From Methanomassiliicoccales archaeon UBA280 (GTDB lineage Archaea; Thermoplasmatota; Thermoplasmata; SG8-5): DNA of 64,000 nucleotides. Location: the NCBI GenBank assembly GCA_002499085.1, contig DAKD01000004.1:36912-100911 (forward strand), in the 5' to 3' direction. The stretch's first letter is position 1, and every line of letters starts with the position of its first letter. The position numbers were made by a program, and so were the translations under genes. This document shows positions 63,730 to 64,000 of the stretch, piece after piece. The notes beneath the pieces are model-generated. The model saw only the letters and a list, made by a program, of their open reading frames with translations, searched no databases and was not told the origin of the DNA.

Positions 63730-64000
63730 GCACCCAGTAGCCCTCTCCGGGCTTCATCAGATAGGTCGATCCGACCTCGCTGAGAAGCGTCGGGGAGCTG
63801 GCGTTGAAGACCTCGACATGGTCTGCCCCGGTGCCCCAGAAGGCGTTTGCCACCGTTTTTTCAGTGAAAGTTGGGTAGCCGATCAGGTTCCAACCGGTAT
63901 ACAATTGAATGGAGGTAATCGCAGGAATCCGGCCCTCCAATGTCAGGAAACCGTCGCCAATCGAGGTAATGTATACCCAGAGGCCCATGGTATAGTTGAT
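63692..64000 (-). CDS. C-terminal end of a surface protein, truncated by window edge
   Basis: 102 codons remain; the frame is open to base 64000. It contains the repeated surface domain: TMGLWVYITS, then GWNLIGYPTFTEKTVANAFW, GADHVEVFNASSPTLLSEVG and GYWVHVPADSVWTVEW. The same domain ends the 1541-residue protein stopping at 6296, and a fragment of it is at 6115. Probably the tail of another NosD-like surface protein whose body lies outside the window. Confidence 0.8.
   Translation of the reverse strand: MNYTMGLWVYITSIGDGFLTLEGRIPAITSIQLYTGWNLIGYPTFTEKTVANAFWGTGADHVEVFNASSPTLLSEVGSTYLMKPGEGYWVHVPADSVWTVEW

Overview
The window is archaeal chromosome. It carries an S10/spc-type ribosomal cluster with archaeal/eukaryotic-type members (S4e, L19e, L32e, RNase P protein Rpp29, a SUI1/eIF1-like factor), a TATA-binding protein, a UPF0147 protein, a KaiC-like ATPase and many promoters with a TATA box about 25 bp before the start codon (leaderless genes). 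Abundant NosD-like parallel beta-helix surface proteins, a peptide-transport system and an smc-scpA-scpB operon suggest an uncultured member of Thermoplasmatota/related Euryarchaeota living on peptides. That placement is inference; no rRNA gene is present.

Layout. 1-1762: thioredoxin-fold protein (cut by the window edge) and a thioredoxin-CcdA fusion. 1778-4083 (-): ArsR regulator, cupin, ABC ATPase, ABC-2 permease, with a paired operator in the promoter. 4214-5909: YciI-like protein and an AbiEi/AbiEii toxin-antitoxin pair. 6115-10921 (-): giant beta-helix/propeller surface protein and a decayed copy of its C-terminal end. 10999-12768: GT-C-like membrane glycosyltransferase. 13282-18377 (-): scpB, scpA, smc. 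18774-20878: small protein, M29 aminopeptidase, stand-alone RAM-domain protein, UPF0147, then tRNA-Gly(CCC) and a first hairpin array. 21419-24760 (-): two membrane/surface proteins and TBP. 24992-26226 (-): thpR-pyrH. 27338-42135 (-): 25-gene ribosomal/secY operon running from L3 to SecY. 42673-44022: nucleotide-sugar dehydrogenase. 44023-46932 (-): KaiC-like ATPase, a sensor-like protein and a two-gene membrane module. 47209-60711: a 2095-residue membrane-anchored peptide-binding protein, a second hairpin array, oppBCDF and a second two-gene membrane module. 60803-62575: membrane/zinc-ribbon/TPR/HhH protein. 62869-64000 (-): radical SAM protein and the end of another surface protein.

How the parts fit. 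Peptide uptake (giant binding protein plus OppBCDF) and the M29 aminopeptidase fit proteolytic heterotrophy. The beta-helix proteins, GT-C enzyme and sugar-nucleotide dehydrogenase fit a glycosylated cell surface. SecY at the end of the ribosomal operon couples synthesis and export.

The least explained material is non-coding. (1) Two arrays of consecutive hairpins (20964-21417 and 53553-54107) have conserved junction motifs (GATGGCA, GCCGAAT/ATTCGGC, TTTCGAGCA) and unique loops of mostly 17-25 nt. Each begins at the 3' end of a transcription unit, a piece of which is duplicated. (2) At least six copies of a 120-250 bp palindromic repeat resemble IS200/IS605 end hairpins. In three of them the outer end GGATGA forms the last sense codon and stop codon of the neighbouring gene. 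No transposase or Cas gene is visible.
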